A stretch of DNA of 64,000 bases from Paroceanicella profunda (GTDB taxonomy: Bacteria; Pseudomonadota; Alphaproteobacteria; Rhodobacterales; Rhodobacteraceae), in contig NZ_CP040818.1 of NCBI RefSeq assembly GCF_005887635.2, forward strand, positions 1,263,501 through 1,327,500, read 5' to 3'. Shown here one piece after another: positions 1 through 10,058 of this stretch (position 1 is its first letter; every line of letters starts with the position of its first letter). Under the pieces are notes generated by a model. That model was not told where the DNA came from, did no database searches, and worked only from the letters and a program-made list of their open reading frames with translations. The position numbers and the translations under genes are program-made.

Positions 1-1
1 C

Positions 2-961
2 ATGGGCTATCTCGCCCACACGGTGGTGGTGGAGGAGATCGCCCGCGCCTCCGCCTCGGTGTCGCTGTCCTACGGCGCGCATTCCAACCTCTGCGTGAAC
101 CAGATCCGCCTCAACGGCTCGGAGGCGCAGAAGCGCAGGTATCTCCCCGGGCTGATCTCGGGTGAGCACGTGGGCGCGCTCGCCATGTCGGAGGCGGGTG
201 CCGGCTCCGACGTGGTGTCCATGCGCCTGCGCGCCGAGCGCCGGAATGACCGCTACGTGCTCAACGGCACGAAATACTGGATCACCAACGGCCCGGACGC
301 CGACACGCTCGTGGTCTACGCCAAGACCGACCCGGAGGCCGGCGCCCGCGGCCTCACCGCCTTCATCGTGGAGAAGACGATGACCGGTTTCTCCACCAGC
401 CCGCATTTCGACAAGATGGGCATGCGCGGCTCCAACACCGCCGAGCTCGTCTTCGAGGACGTGGAGATCCCCTTTGAGAACGTGCTGGGCGAGGAAGGGC
501 GCGGCGTGAACGTGCTGATGTCCGGGCTCGACTATGAGCGCGTCGTGCTCTCCGGCATCGGCTGCGGGATCATGGCCGCCTGCATGGACCACGTGATGCC
601 CTACATGCATGAGCGGAAACAGTTCGGCCAGAAGATCGGCGATTTCCAGCTCATGCAGGCCAAGATCGCCGACATGTACACCGCCATGAACACGGCGCGC
701 GCCTATGTCTATGCCGTGGCCGGCGCCTGCGACCGTGGCGAGGTCACCCGGCAGGACGCCGCCGCCTGTGTGCTCTACGCCTCCGAGCGGGCGATGGAAC
801 AGGCCGTGCAGGCGGTGCAGGCCATGGGCGGCGCCGGTTTCATGAACGAAAGTCCGGTCTCGCGGCTGATGCGCGATGCGAAGCTGATGGAGATCGGCGC
901 GGGCACCTCGGAGATCCGCCGCATGCTCTGCGGCCGCGAACTGATGCGGATCACCTCCTGA
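2..961 (+). CDS. ivd: Isovaleryl-CoA dehydrogenase (5' end cut by window)
   Basis: FAD-dependent acyl-CoA dehydrogenase that oxidises isovaleryl-CoA to 3-methylcrotonyl-CoA in leucine breakdown. The visible 319 residues contain the family blocks [24 protein letters not shown] and [10 protein letters not shown], which resemble isovaleryl-CoA dehydrogenases closely. The glutamate of [11 protein letters not shown] sits where this subfamily carries its catalytic base. Full-length members have about 390 residues, so roughly 70 N-terminal residues lie upstream of the window; the ATG at position 2 is an internal methionine, not the start. The stop overlaps the next start by one base (TGATG), so translation is probably coupled to mccB. 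Confidence 0.93.
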   Translation: MGYLAHTVVVEEIARASASVSLSYGAHSNLCVNQIRLNGSEAQKRRYLPGLISGEHVGALAMSEAGAGSDVVSMRLRAERRNDRYVLNGTKYWITNGPDADTLVVYAKTDPEAGARGLTAFIVEKTMTGFSTSPHFDKMGMRGSNTAELVFEDVEIPFENVLGEEGRGVNVLMSGLDYERVVLSGIGCGIMAACMDHVMPYMHERKQFGQKIGDFQLMQAKIADMYTAMNTARAYVYAVAGACDRGEVTRQDAAACVLYASERAMEQAVQAVQAMGGAGFMNESPVSRLMRDAKLMEIGAGTSEIRRMLCGRELMRITS

Positions 962-2568
962 TGGCGGTCCTGCACAGCGCCTTCGCGCCGGGATCGGAGG
1001 CGGCCCGGGCCAACCGCGCCGCCCATGAGGCCGCCCTGGCCGAGGTGGCCGAGGCCGCCCGCCTCGCGGCCGAGGGCGGAGGCGAGGGCCCGCGCGCCCG
1101 CCACGTGGCACGCGGCAAGATGCCCCCGCGCGAGCGCGTCGCCAACCTGCTCGACCCCGGCTCCCCCTTCCTCGAGATCGGCGCCACCGCGGCGCACGGG
1201 CTCTACGACAGTGCCGCCCCCTGCGCCGGGCTCATCGCCGGCATCGGCCGCGTCTCGGGCCGCGAGGTGGTGGTGCTGTGCAACGACGCCACCGTGAAGG
1301 GCGGCACCTACTATCCCCTCTCGGTAAAGAAACACCTGCGCGCTCAGGAGATCGCCGCCGAGAACCGCCTGCCCTGCGTCTACCTGGTGGATTCCGGCGG
1401 CGCCAACCTGCCGAACCAGGACGAGGTCTTCCCCGACCGCGACCATTTCGGCCGCATCTTCTACAACCAGGCGCGCATGTCGGCCGCCGGCATCGCCCAG
1501 ATCGCCGTGGTCATGGGCTCCTGCACCGCCGGCGGCGCCTATGTGCCGGCCATGTCCGACGTCACCATCATCGTGCGCGAGCAGGGCACCATCTTCCTCG
1601 CCGGCCCGCCGCTGGTGAAGGCCGCAACGGGAGAGGTGGTGACCGCCGAGGATCTCGGCGGCGGAGACGTGCACACCCGGCTTTCCGGCGTGGCCGACTA
1701 CCTCGCCGAGGACGATGCCCATGCCCTCGCCCTCGCCCGGCAGGCGGTGTCGAACCTCGGCGCGGAGCCGGGCGCCCGCATCGCCCTGCAGGCGCCCGAG
1801 CCGCCGCTCTATGACCCGGCGGAGATCTTCGACGTGGTGCCCGCCGACCTGCGCACCCCCTACGACATCCGCGAGGTGATCGCCCGGCTGGTGGACGGCT
1901 CGCGCTTCGACGAGTTCAAGGCGCGCTTCGGCACCACGCTGGTCTGCGGTTTCGCCCATGTCGAGGGCTGCCCGGTGGGCATCATCGCCAACAACGGCGT
2001 GCTGTTCTCCGAGAGCGCGGTGAAGGGGGCGCATTTCGTCGAGCTCTGCTCGCAGCGGAACATCCCGCTGGTGTTCCTGCAGAACATCACCGGCTTCATG
2101 GTGGGCCGGAAATACGAGGCCGAGGGCATCGCCCGCCACGGCGCCAAGCTGGTCACCGCCGTCGCCACCACCGCGGTGCCGAAGATCACCCTGCTTGTCG
2201 GCGGCTCCTTCGGCGCGGGCAATTACGGCATGGCCGGGCGGGCCTACCAGCCGCGCTTCCTGTGGACATGGCCCACCAGCCGCATCTCGGTGATGGGCGG
2301 CGAGCAGGCCGCCGGCGTGCTCGCCACGGTCCGGCGCGAGGGGATCGAGCGCAAGGGCGGCTCCTGGTCGGCCGAGGAGGAGGCCGCCTTCAAGGCCCCC
2401 ACGCTGGAGATGTTCGCCCGCCAGTCCCACCCGCTCTACGCCTCGGCGCGGCTGTGGGACGACGGCATCATCGACCCGCGCCGCAGCCGCGACGTGCTGG
2501 CGCTCTCCCTCTCCGCCGCGCTGAACGCCCCCATCGAAGAGACGCGCTTCGGCGTGTTCCGCATGTGA
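961..2568 (+). CDS. mccB: Methylcrotonyl-CoA carboxylase carboxyltransferase (beta) subunit
   Basis: Non-biotinylated carboxyltransferase subunit that moves CO2 from carboxybiotin to 3-methylcrotonyl-CoA, giving 3-methylglutaconyl-CoA. At 535 residues it has the usual length. Both crotonase-fold halves are visible: an N-terminal acyl-CoA half ([33 protein letters not shown]) and a C-terminal half ([33 protein letters not shown]). It starts inside the stop of ivd and is followed after 10 bases by mccA, as expected for one leucine-degradation operon. Confidence 0.95.
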   Translation: MAVLHSAFAPGSEAARANRAAHEAALAEVAEAARLAAEGGGEGPRARHVARGKMPPRERVANLLDPGSPFLEIGATAAHGLYDSAAPCAGLIAGIGRVSGREVVVLCNDATVKGGTYYPLSVKKHLRAQEIAAENRLPCVYLVDSGGANLPNQDEVFPDRDHFGRIFYNQARMSAAGIAQIAVVMGSCTAGGAYVPAMSDVTIIVREQGTIFLAGPPLVKAATGEVVTAEDLGGGDVHTRLSGVADYLAEDDAHALALARQAVSNLGAEPGARIALQAPEPPLYDPAEIFDVVPADLRTPYDIREVIARLVDGSRFDEFKARFGTTLVCGFAHVEGCPVGIIANNGVLFSESAVKGAHFVELCSQRNIPLVFLQNITGFMVGRKYEAEGIARHGAKLVTAVATTAVPKITLLVGGSFGAGNYGMAGRAYQPRFLWTWPTSRISVMGGEQAAGVLATVRREGIERKGGSWSAEEEAAFKAPTLEMFARQSHPLYASARLWDDGIIDPRRSRDVLALSLSAALNAPIEETRFGVFRM

Positions 2569-2578
2569 GGATGCCGTC

Positions 2579-4525
2579 ATGATCCGCAAGATCCTCATCG
2601 CCAACCGGGGCGAGATCGCCACCCGTGTCATCGCCACCGCCCGCCGGCTCGGCATCGCCACGGTCGCGGTGTATTCGGACGCCGACGCGGCCGCCCTGCA
2701 CGTGGAGATGGCCGACGAGGCGCTGCGCCTCGGCCCGGCCCCCGCCGCCGAGAGCTACCTGCGCGGCGATCTCGTCATCGCCGCGGCACAGGCTTCGGGA
2801 GCGGATGCCATCCACCCCGGCTACGGCTTCCTCTCGGAGAACCCCGGCTTCGTGGAGGCGGTGGAGGCCGCCGACCTCACCTTCATCGGCCCCTCCGCCG
2901 CCGCCATCCGCGCCATGGGGCTGAAGGACGCCGCGAAGCGGCTGATGGAGGAGGCGGGCGTGCCCGTTGTCCCCGGCTATCACGGCGAACGGCAGGAGCC
3001 GGAGTTCCTCGCCGCCGAGGCCGCGCGCATCGGCTTCCCCGTGCTGGTGAAGGCGCGCGCCGGCGGCGGCGGCAAGGGCATGCGCCGGGTGGACCGCCCG
3101 GAAGACTTCACCGCCGCCCTGCTCAGCGCGCAGCGCGAGGCGCAGGCCGCCTTCGGCGACCCCGCGGTGCTGATCGAGAAATACGTAACCGCCCCGCGAC
3201 ACATCGAGATCCAGGTTTTCGGCGACAGCCACGGCAACGCGGTGCATCTGGGCGAGCGGGACTGTTCGCTGCAGCGCCGCCACCAGAAGGTGATCGAGGA
3301 AGCCCCCGCCCCCGGCATGACGCCTCAGATGCGCGAAGCCATGGGCGCTGCCGCCGTGCGCGCCGCGCAGGCCATCGGCTATTCCGGCGCCGGCACCATC
3401 GAGTTCATCGTCGACGGCTCCGACGGCCTGCGCGCCGACCGCTTCTGGTTCATGGAGATGAACACCCGCCTGCAGGTGGAACACCCGGTGACCGAGGCCG
3501 TCACCGGGCTCGACCTGGTGGAATGGCAGATCCGCGTCGCCTCCGGCGAGGCGCTGCCGCTGCGCCAGGCCGAGATCACCCTCACCGGCCATGCCTTCGA
3601 GGCCCGGCTCTATGCCGAGGATGCGGGTCGCGGCTTCCTGCCCGCCACGGGGCGGCTGGCCCATCTGCGCTTCCCGCCCGGCATCCGCGCCGATACCGGC
3701 GTGCGCACGGGCGATGAGATCAGCCCCTGGTATGACCCGATGATCGCCAAGCTGGTCACCCACGGGCCCACGCGGGAGGCCGCGCTGTCCGCCCTCGCCC
3801 GCGCGCTGGACGAGACGGAAGTGGCCGGCACGGTGACCAATATCGCCTTCCTCGCCGCCCTGGCCCGGCACGAGGGGTTCGCCGCCGGCGCGGTGGACAC
3901 CGGGCTGATCGACCGGGACCTTGCCGCGCTGCTGCCCGGGGAGGGGCCGCCCGCGCCCTGGCTCCTGGCGCTCGCGGCCCTCGGCGCGGCCGGGCTGGAC
4001 AGCCCGGCGCCCCGGCAGGGCTTCACGCTCTGGGCGCCGCTGCGCCGTTCGCTGACGCTGGGCGTTGACGGTGCGCCGGTGCGGGCCATCATCGAGGTGA
4101 GGGGCCCGGGCCTGTTCACGGTGGAGATCGGGGCGGAACGCCTCGCCATCGCCCTGCACGCGCGGGGGGCGGAGATCGACGGCCGTCACCGCGCCGCCCG
4201 CATCCTGCGCCATGGCGCGGGGGTGAGCGTCTGGAGCGGCGGCCAGGCCTGCCACGCCACCCTGACCGACCCGCTCACCGCCGCCGCGGAGGCCGGCCCG
4301 GGCGGAGACATGGTACTGGCGCCCATGCCGGGGCTGGTGAAACATGTCGGCGTCACGGCCGGCGCCGCGGTCGGGAAAGGTCAGCCGCTGGCCATACTGG
4401 AGGCAATGAAGATGGAACACACACTCACCGCGCCGCGCGACGGCACCATCGCCGAGGTGCTGGTGGCCGAGGGGGATCAGGTGACCGACGGCGCGCTTCT
4501 GCTGCGGCTGGAGGCGGAGGCATGA
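2579..4525 (+). CDS. mccA: Methylcrotonyl-CoA carboxylase biotin-containing (alpha) subunit
   Basis: ATP-dependent biotin carboxylase joined to a biotin carrier domain; partner of the beta subunit encoded just upstream. The 648 residues begin with the biotin carboxylase N-terminus (KILIANRGEIATRV), followed by the glycine-rich ATP-grasp loop (KARAGGGGKGMR) and the EMNTRLQVEHPVTE block. The C-terminal biotinyl domain carries EAMKMEH with the biotinylated lysine at residue 611. Propionyl- and acetyl-CoA carboxylase subunits share this architecture; neighbouring ivd, mccB and HMG-CoA lyase genes decide for methylcrotonyl-CoA. The stop overlaps the next start by four bases (ATGA). Confidence 0.95.
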   Translation: MIRKILIANRGEIATRVIATARRLGIATVAVYSDADAAALHVEMADEALRLGPAPAAESYLRGDLVIAAAQASGADAIHPGYGFLSENPGFVEAVEAADLTFIGPSAAAIRAMGLKDAAKRLMEEAGVPVVPGYHGERQEPEFLAAEAARIGFPVLVKARAGGGGKGMRRVDRPEDFTAALLSAQREAQAAFGDPAVLIEKYVTAPRHIEIQVFGDSHGNAVHLGERDCSLQRRHQKVIEEAPAPGMTPQMREAMGAAAVRAAQAIGYSGAGTIEFIVDGSDGLRADRFWFMEMNTRLQVEHPVTEAVTGLDLVEWQIRVASGEALPLRQAEITLTGHAFEARLYAEDAGRGFLPATGRLAHLRFPPGIRADTGVRTGDEISPWYDPMIAKLVTHGPTREAALSALARALDETEVAGTVTNIAFLAALARHEGFAAGAVDTGLIDRDLAALLPGEGPPAPWLLALAALGAAGLDSPAPRQGFTLWAPLRRSLTLGVDGAPVRAIIEVRGPGLFTVEIGAERLAIALHARGAEIDGRHRAARILRHGAGVSVWSGGQACHATLTDPLTAAAEAGPGGDMVLAPMPGLVKHVGVTAGAAVGKGQPLAILEAMKMEHTLTAPRDGTIAEVLVAEGDQVTDGALLLRLEAEA

Positions 4526-5388
4526 GCCGCGACGTCATCCTGTTCGAGATGGGCCCGCGCGACGGGTTGCAGAACGAGAAGCGCCCCATCGCCACCGGCG
4601 ACAAGGTGGCGCTGGTGGACATGCTCTCGGCCATCGGTTTCGCGAAGATCGAGGTCACCAGCTTCGTCTCGCCGAAATGGGTGCCGCAGATGGCCGACGC
4701 GGCGGAGGTGATGACCGCCATCGCCCGCCGCCCGGGCGTGGCCTACACCGCCCTCACCCCGAACCTGCGCGGGCTCGAGGGCGCGCTGGCCGCGAAGGCG
4801 GACGAGGTGGCGGTGTTCGGGGCTGCCTCCGAGGGGTTCTCGCGCGCGAACATCAACTGTTCGGTCGCGGAAAGCCTGGAGCGCTTCCGCCCGGTGGCGG
4901 AGGCGGCGCTGGCCGCCGGCGTGCCGGTGCGCGGCTATGTCTCCTGCGTGACCGACTGCCCCTATGACGGCCCCGTGGCCCCAGCCGCCGTGGCCCGCGT
5001 GGCCCGGGCGCTGGCCGACATGGGCTGCTACGAGGTGAGCCTGGGCGACACCATCGGCCACGGCACGCCCGAGAGCATCGGCGCCATGCTCGACGCCGTG
5101 CTCGCCGTGCTGCCGGCGGAGCGCCTCGCCGGGCATTACCATGACACGAAGGGCCGCGCGCTGGACAACATCCGCGTGAGCCTGGAGCGCGGCCTGCGCG
5201 TGTTCGACGCCGCCGTGGGCGGGCTGGGCGGCTGCCCCTACGCCCCCGGCGCGCGCGGCAACGTGGCCACGGAAGCGGTGCAGGGGCTGATGGAGAGCCT
5301 CGGGTTCGACACCGGCCTGGATGTCGAGGGCCTTGAAAGGGCGGCCGCATTCGCCCGTTCCCTGCGCAGCGAGGAGGCAAGCGCATGA
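4522..5388 (+). CDS. mvaB: Hydroxymethylglutaryl-CoA lyase
   Basis: TIM-barrel lyase cleaving HMG-CoA to acetyl-CoA and acetoacetate, the last step of leucine catabolism. The 288 residues start with the metal and catalytic motif EMGPRDGLQNEK, contain the conserved SCVTDCPYDG block and the signature GGCPYAPGARGNVATE near the C-terminus. Four-base overlaps with mccA upstream and the hydratase gene downstream place it in the same translationally coupled operon. Length and motifs are normal for the short bacterial form. Confidence 0.95.
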   Translation: MSRDVILFEMGPRDGLQNEKRPIATGDKVALVDMLSAIGFAKIEVTSFVSPKWVPQMADAAEVMTAIARRPGVAYTALTPNLRGLEGALAAKADEVAVFGAASEGFSRANINCSVAESLERFRPVAEAALAAGVPVRGYVSCVTDCPYDGPVAPAAVARVARALADMGCYEVSLGDTIGHGTPESIGAMLDAVLAVLPAERLAGHYHDTKGRALDNIRVSLERGLRVFDAAVGGLGGCPYAPGARGNVATEAVQGLMESLGFDTGLDVEGLERAAAFARSLRSEEASA

Positions 5389-6164
5389 ACACGATCCGCA
5401 TCGAGACCGACGCGCGCGGCGTGGCCACCCTCACCCTCGCGCGGCCGGACAAGCACAACGCCATCTCGGCGGAGATGATGTCCGAGCTCGCCGCCGCCGC
5501 CGAGAGCCTCGGCATGGACAGCACGGTGCGCGTGGTGGTTCTGGCAGGCGAGGGCGCGAGCTTCTGCGCCGGTGGCGACCTCACCTGGATGCAGGAGCAG
5601 TTCGCCGCCAGCCGCAAGCAGCGCGAGAAGGAGGGCCGGCGCCTCGCCCGCACCTTCGGCGCGTTCAACGACCTGCCCAAGCCGCTCATTGCCCGGGTGC
5701 ATGGCGCGGCCTATGGCGGCGGGCTGGGGCTGGTCTCGGTCTGCGACATGGTGGTCGCGGCCGAGGAGGCGCGCTTCGGCTTCACCGAGACGCGGCTGGG
5801 GCTGATCCCCGCCACCATCTCGCCCTACGTGATCGCCCGCATGGGCGAGGGCCGGGCGCGGCAAGTGTTCATGTCCTCGCGCATCTTCGGCCCGGCGGAG
5901 GCGGTGGCGCTGGGGCTGGTGGGGCGCGTGGTCCCTGCCCCGGACCTCGACGCCGCCATCGAGGCCGAGGTGGCGCCCTACCTGGGCGTGGCGCCGGAGG
6001 CGGTGGCCGCCTCCAAGGCGCTGGCCCGCTCGCTGGGCCCGGTGATCGACGACGCGGTGATCGACGACACCATCCGCCGCCTGGCCGACACCTGGGAGGG
6101 CGCGGAGGCGCAGGAGGGCGTGGGCGCCTTCCTGGAGCGGCGCAAGCCCTCCTGGAAGGCCTGA
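5385..6164 (+). CDS. Enoyl-CoA hydratase family; probable 3-methylglutaconyl-CoA hydratase
   Basis: Crotonase-fold protein of 259 residues. Two motifs build the oxyanion hole: ASFCAGGDLTWM and VHGAAYGGGLGLVSVCD. As the last gene of a leucine operon that otherwise lacks a hydratase, it most likely hydrates 3-methylglutaconyl-CoA to HMG-CoA, between MccAB and the lyase. Sequence alone cannot separate this from other short-chain enoyl-CoA hydratases; the assignment rests on the ATGA overlap with the lyase gene and on pathway completeness. Confidence 0.88.
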   Translation: MNTIRIETDARGVATLTLARPDKHNAISAEMMSELAAAAESLGMDSTVRVVVLAGEGASFCAGGDLTWMQEQFAASRKQREKEGRRLARTFGAFNDLPKPLIARVHGAAYGGGLGLVSVCDMVVAAEEARFGFTETRLGLIPATISPYVIARMGEGRARQVFMSSRIFGPAEAVALGLVGRVVPAPDLDAAIEAEVAPYLGVAPEAVAASKALARSLGPVIDDAVIDDTIRRLADTWEGAEAQEGVGAFLERRKPSWKA

Positions 6165-6317
6165 GGCGCCCGGGCCCCGGCGCGCTCCCTGTGCCGGCCG
6201 GTGCGGGCGGAGCGGCGGTCAGCCCCGGGCTCAGGCGGCCCGAGGGCGGGCGGCGCCGGGCCCCGCCACGCCGGCGCGCGCTTGACGGGTGCGGGCTGGC
6301 CGGGGAAGAGTGTCGCC

Positions 6318-7268
6318 ATGAAACGCATCGTCCTCACCCGCCGCTGGCCCGCCACCGTCGAAGCCATCCTCTCGGAGCGCTATGACGCCGTCCTCAACCC
6401 CGATGACCGGCCGCTGTCCGCGTCCGAGCTGCGCACCGCGCTGGAGGAGGCGGACGCCGTCCTCACCACGGTGACGGACAGGCTGGACGCGGACATGCTG
6501 AAACCCGGCATCCGCGCGCAGATCCTCGGCAATTTCGGGGTGGGCATCTCGCATATCGACCTCGCCGCGGCGCAGGCCGCCGGGCTCGCGGTGGTGAACA
6601 CGCCGGGCGTGCTCACCGATGCCACCGCAGATATCGGCATGACCCTGCTCCTGATGACCGCCCGCCGTGCCTCCGAGGGCGAGGCGCTGGTGCGCGCCGG
6701 CAAATGGACGGGCTGGACCCCGACCCAGCTCATCGGCAGCCATGTGACGGGCAAGACCATCGGCATCGTGGGCATGGGGCGCATCGGCATGGCCATGGCC
6801 CGGCGGGCGCATTACGGCTTCGGCATGGACGTGGTGTTCCACAACCGCTCGAAAGTGGCGGAGACCGGCATTCCCGGCGCGCGGCAGCTCCCGCTGGAGG
6901 AGGTGCTGGCGGAGGCCGATTTCCTCTCGCTCCACTGCCCCGGCGGCGCTGAGAACCGCCACCTGATCGACGCGGCCGCCCTCGCGCGCATGAAGCCCAC
7001 GGCGCATCTCATCAACACCGCGCGCGGCGAGGTGGTGGACGAGGCGGCGCTGGTGGCGGCGCTGAAGGCCGGGAAGCTGGCCGGCGCCGGGCTCGACGTG
7101 TTCGAGGCCGAGCCGACGCTGCACCCGGAGCTTGCCGGCCTGCCGATGGTGAGCCTGCTGCCCCATCTCGGCTCGGCTACCGACGAGACCCGCCACGCGA
7201 TGGGCATGAAGGTGGTCGACAATCTCGACGCCTTCTTCGCCGGGAAGACTCCGCCGGATCTCTGCTGA
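6318..7268 (+). CDS. D-2-hydroxyacid dehydrogenase (glycerate/glyoxylate reductase type)
   Basis: NAD(P)-dependent dehydrogenase of 316 residues, cytoplasmic. The Rossmann motif reads GIVGMGRIGMAMARRA; the catalytic Arg (NTARGEVVDE), Glu (DVFEAEP) and His (LLPHLGSAT) follow in the family order. The N-terminal TRRWPATVEAIL resembles glyoxylate/hydroxypyruvate reductases, so interconversion of glycerate and hydroxypyruvate or glyoxylate reduction is likely; the substrate is not proven. The ATG at 6318 is chosen because it begins the family N-terminus, although the frame is open further upstream. It ends 3 bases from the convergent DUF2125 gene. Confidence 0.87.
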   Translation: MKRIVLTRRWPATVEAILSERYDAVLNPDDRPLSASELRTALEEADAVLTTVTDRLDADMLKPGIRAQILGNFGVGISHIDLAAAQAAGLAVVNTPGVLTDATADIGMTLLLMTARRASEGEALVRAGKWTGWTPTQLIGSHVTGKTIGIVGMGRIGMAMARRAHYGFGMDVVFHNRSKVAETGIPGARQLPLEEVLAEADFLSLHCPGGAENRHLIDAAALARMKPTAHLINTARGEVVDEAALVAALKAGKLAGAGLDVFEAEPTLHPELAGLPMVSLLPHLGSATDETRHAMGMKVVDNLDAFFAGKTPPDLC

Positions 7269-7271
7269 GCT

Positions 7272-8312
7272 TCAGCCGGCGTTCGGCACGTCGAGCACCG
7301 GTGTCGCCCCCAGCGGCACCGGGCCGATGCGCACCTGCCCGCCGGAGAAGGTGAGCGGTGCGCGCAGCGTCTCCGGGTCTCCCGAGAGCATGGCGACCAC
7401 GCCCAGCCCGGCCTCCAGCGTGCCGTAGAGGTCGCGCGGCACCAGCCCCGCTTCCACCGCGGTCTGCAACATGCGCTTCCAGTTCTCGGCGGTGATCTCC
7501 AGCTCGCCCTCGGGCTGGCCGAGCTGGTTCACCTTCAGCCGCCCCCGGGCGGAGAAGCGCAGGTCGCCCCACTGGATGTCGGCCTTGCGCAGCACCATCG
7601 CGCTCAGCACCGGCTTGCGCCCCTCCACGGAGCGGCGGTTCCAGGCGCTGTCGAAGGCAAGCGTGGCGTCGAAGGACACGTGGTCCAGCAGCGGGTCCAG
7701 CAGGCCCTTGTCCTCGATCAGCCCGCGCAGCATGTCGGGGATCTCCAGCCGCCGCGCCTCCAGCGAGGCATCGTAGGAATTCTGCGGCGCGCTGCCGTCC
7801 GCGGCGCGTCGCACCGCCAGCACCCCGTGTTCCAGCGTCGCCTCCCAGCCGAGGGAGGAGCGCGCCGTCACCCCGTCCATCTCGATGGTGGACTGGTCCA
7901 GCCCCAGCGCCGTGGAGGGCTGGAAGCGCACCGAGCCGCGCAGGGTGCGGCCGTTCACCGTCACGGTTTCCTGCGGGGTGGAGATGCGCTGGTCGCCCGG
8001 CCAGGCGGCGATGATGTGGTTGGGCTGATAGGCGAGCGCCATCACCTCGAACTCCGGCGCATGCCAGGCCCAGCCCTCTGCCGGCTCGGCCAGCGAGAGC
8101 TCCGTCACCTTCGTGTCGAAACGGAAGGGATAGCCGGTGACGGAGATGTTTCCGGCCTCCGCCAGCCAGCCCTCGGAGCGCCGGTCCGCCAGCCAGGCCT
8201 CATAGGCCTTCTGCTGCGCGCCGGCGGCGAAGACCCACCAGCCGGACCAGCCGAGCACCACGAGCAGGATCAAAACAAGGAGCGTCCGCAGTCTCAGTGT
8301 GGGAAAGTTCAT
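7272..8312 (-). CDS. DUF2125 domain membrane-anchored protein
   Basis: Protein of 346 residues with one N-terminal membrane helix (about residues 8-30, LRTLLVLILLVVLGWSGWWV) and a long beta-rich periplasmic region. The composition and order of blocks (AYEAWLADRRSEGWLAEAG, GYPFRFDTKVTEL) match the DUF2125 family common in Rhodobacterales and other alphaproteobacteria. No catalytic motif is visible and its role is unknown; an envelope location is inferred from the anchor. It is a single gene, divergent from the cyclotransferase gene. Confidence 0.82.
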   Translation of the reverse strand: MNFPTLRLRTLLVLILLVVLGWSGWWVFAAGAQQKAYEAWLADRRSEGWLAEAGNISVTGYPFRFDTKVTELSLAEPAEGWAWHAPEFEVMALAYQPNHIIAAWPGDQRISTPQETVTVNGRTLRGSVRFQPSTALGLDQSTIEMDGVTARSSLGWEATLEHGVLAVRRAADGSAPQNSYDASLEARRLEIPDMLRGLIEDKGLLDPLLDHVSFDATLAFDSAWNRRSVEGRKPVLSAMVLRKADIQWGDLRFSARGRLKVNQLGQPEGELEITAENWKRMLQTAVEAGLVPRDLYGTLEAGLGVVAMLSGDPETLRAPLTFSGGQVRIGPVPLGATPVLDVPNAG

Positions 8313-8373
8313 GCTCGACCTCTACATATGGCGCCAGTCCGTCATATAGGCTGCCGGGGAAAGGATCGAGAAG

Positions 8374-8922
8374 ATGCGCGACGAATTCTGGGTGTTCGGC
8401 TACGGCTCGCTGATGTGGAAGCCGGGGTTCGAGTTTGTCGAACGGGTGGTGGCGGACCTGCACGGCTATCAGCGCCGCTTCTGCCTGCGCTCCATCCGCT
8501 ATCGCGGCACGCCGGAGGCGCCCGGGCTGGTGCTGGCGCTGGACCATGAACCGGGCGCGGTGTGCACCGGCATGGCCTACCGTGTGTCCGCCGCCGTGGC
8601 CTCGGAGGTCTACCGCTACCTGCGCCAGCGCGAGATGGTCACCGGCGCCTACCTCGAATCCCTCCACCCGCTGCGCCTGAAGGACGGGCGTGACGTGGAG
8701 GGGCTGGCCTATTCCGCCGCGCCCGACCACCCGCAATACGCCGGGCGGCTGAGCCTCGCCGAGCAGGCCCGCATCATCGCCGCGGCCGAGGGGCCGGCCG
8801 GGCTGAACCGGGACTACCTGTTCTCCACCCTCGAACACCTGAGCGGCATCGGCATCGCCGACCCGGAGCTGGAGGCGCTGGCGGCGGAGGTGCGGGCCCT
8901 CACCGGCGCCGTCAGCGGCTGA
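8374..8922 (+). CDS. ChaC-like gamma-glutamylcyclotransferase
   Basis: Protein of 182 residues with the gamma-glutamylcyclotransferase fold: the substrate loop FGYGSLMWKPGF at the N-terminus and the putative catalytic glutamate in LRQREMVTGAY. ChaC enzymes release 5-oxoproline from glutathione in the cytoplasm. A purine-rich GGATCGAGAAG precedes the ATG. It is divergent from the DUF2125 gene and convergent with the small RAM-domain gene; no operon partners. Substrate preference cannot be read from the sequence. Confidence 0.86.
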   Translation: MRDEFWVFGYGSLMWKPGFEFVERVVADLHGYQRRFCLRSIRYRGTPEAPGLVLALDHEPGAVCTGMAYRVSAAVASEVYRYLRQREMVTGAYLESLHPLRLKDGRDVEGLAYSAAPDHPQYAGRLSLAEQARIIAAAEGPAGLNRDYLFSTLEHLSGIGIADPELEALAAEVRALTGAVSG

Positions 8923-8929
8923 GCGGCCT

Positions 8930-9166
8930 TCAGAAGGCGCGGAAGGTCAGCGTGGTGAGCGAGCGGGTGATGCCGGGAATGTTGGCGATGTTGTCGCTGA
9001 TCCACTTGCCGACATCCACGTTCTCCTCGAGGTAGACCTTCATGAGCAGGTCGAAGTCACCGCTCGTGGAGTAGAGTTCGGAAACGATCTCGCGGCGGTA
9101 GATCTCGTCGGCGACCTCATAGGTCCTTCCGGGATTGCAGCGCAGCTGGACGAAGATGCAGGTCAT
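8930..9166 (-). CDS. Stand-alone Lrp/AsnC ligand-binding (RAM) domain protein
   Basis: Only 78 residues, covering just the effector-binding and oligomerisation domain of Lrp/AsnC regulators: it begins CIFVQLRCNPGRTYEVAD and contains the typical YSTSGDFDLLMKVYL strand-helix stretch. There is no DNA-binding helix-turn-helix, and no remnant of one upstream. Such stand-alone RAM domains occur as separate small proteins and may bind amino acids or modulate full-length Lrp proteins. A GGAGGA Shine-Dalgarno sequence precedes the ATG, supporting the short form rather than a truncated gene. Confidence 0.85.
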   Translation of the reverse strand: MTCIFVQLRCNPGRTYEVADEIYRREIVSELYSTSGDFDLLMKVYLEENVDVGKWISDNIANIPGITRSLTTLTFRAF

Positions 9167-9285
9167 GTCAGGGGTCCTCCGGTCACTGGCCGATGAAAAG
9201 CACGGATCGCGCCCGGATGGTAGGGGCGCGTTGAAGCGCCGGGGGAAAGGCGCTAGGAGAGAGCGTCATTGCTGGAGGGCGCGCG

Positions 9286-10047
9286 ATGCTCAAGACCCGG
9301 ATCATCCCCTGTCTCGACGTGAAGGACGGCCGTGTCGTCAAGGGCGTCAACTTCGTCGACCTGATCGACGCGGGAGACCCCGTGGAGGCCGCCCGGGCCT
9401 ATGACGCCGCCGGCGCCGACGAGCTGTGCTTCCTCGACATCGCCGCCACGCGGGAGAACCGCGGCACCATCTACGACCTGGCCCACCGCACCGCGCAGCA
9501 ATGCTTCATGCCGCTTACCGTGGGCGGCGGGGTGCGCAGCCCGGAGGACGTGCGCGCCCTGCTGCTGGCCGGAGCCGACAAGGTGAGCTTCAACTCCGCC
9601 GCCGTGGCGGACCCGGAGGTGATCGCCCGCTCGGCGGAGAAATTCGGCAGCCAGTGCATCGTGGTGGCCATCGACGCGCGCACCGTTTCCCCCGGCAAGT
9701 GGGAGATCTTCACCCATGGCGGCACGAAGGGCACCGGCATCGACGCGCTGGAATTCGCGAAGCTGATGGAGGCGAAGGGCGCGGGCGAGATCCTGCTCAC
9801 CTCGATGGACCGTGACGGCACCCGCGCCGGCTTCAACATCCCGCTCACCCGCACCATCGCCGACGCCGTGTCCATCCCGGTGATCGCCTCCGGCGGCGTG
9901 GGCACCCTCGACCACCTGGTCGAAGGGGTGCGCGACGGCCATGCCTCCGCCGTGCTCGCCGCCTCGATCTTCCATTTCGGCGAGGCGACGATCGGCGAGG
10001 CGAAGGAACACATGAAGGCGGCGGGCATTCCCGTGCGCCTGGTCTGA
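9286..10047 (+). CDS. hisF: Imidazole glycerol phosphate synthase cyclase subunit
   Basis: TIM-barrel cyclase that, with glutaminase HisH, makes imidazole glycerol phosphate and AICAR in histidine synthesis. The 253 residues begin with the diagnostic [20 protein letters not shown], containing one catalytic Asp; the second lies in [10 protein letters not shown]. The phosphate loops TVGGGVRS and [11 protein letters not shown] are intact. A GGAGG site precedes the start. hisE follows after 11 bases; hisH and hisA are not in the window immediately upstream, so this is a short hisF-hisE unit. Confidence 0.97.
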   Translation: MLKTRIIPCLDVKDGRVVKGVNFVDLIDAGDPVEAARAYDAAGADELCFLDIAATRENRGTIYDLAHRTAQQCFMPLTVGGGVRSPEDVRALLLAGADKVSFNSAAVADPEVIARSAEKFGSQCIVVAIDARTVSPGKWEIFTHGGTKGTGIDALEFAKLMEAKGAGEILLTSMDRDGTRAGFNIPLTRTIADAVSIPVIASGGVGTLDHLVEGVRDGHASAVLAASIFHFGEATIGEAKEHMKAAGIPVRLV

Positions 10048-10058
10048 GGGAGGGTGCG

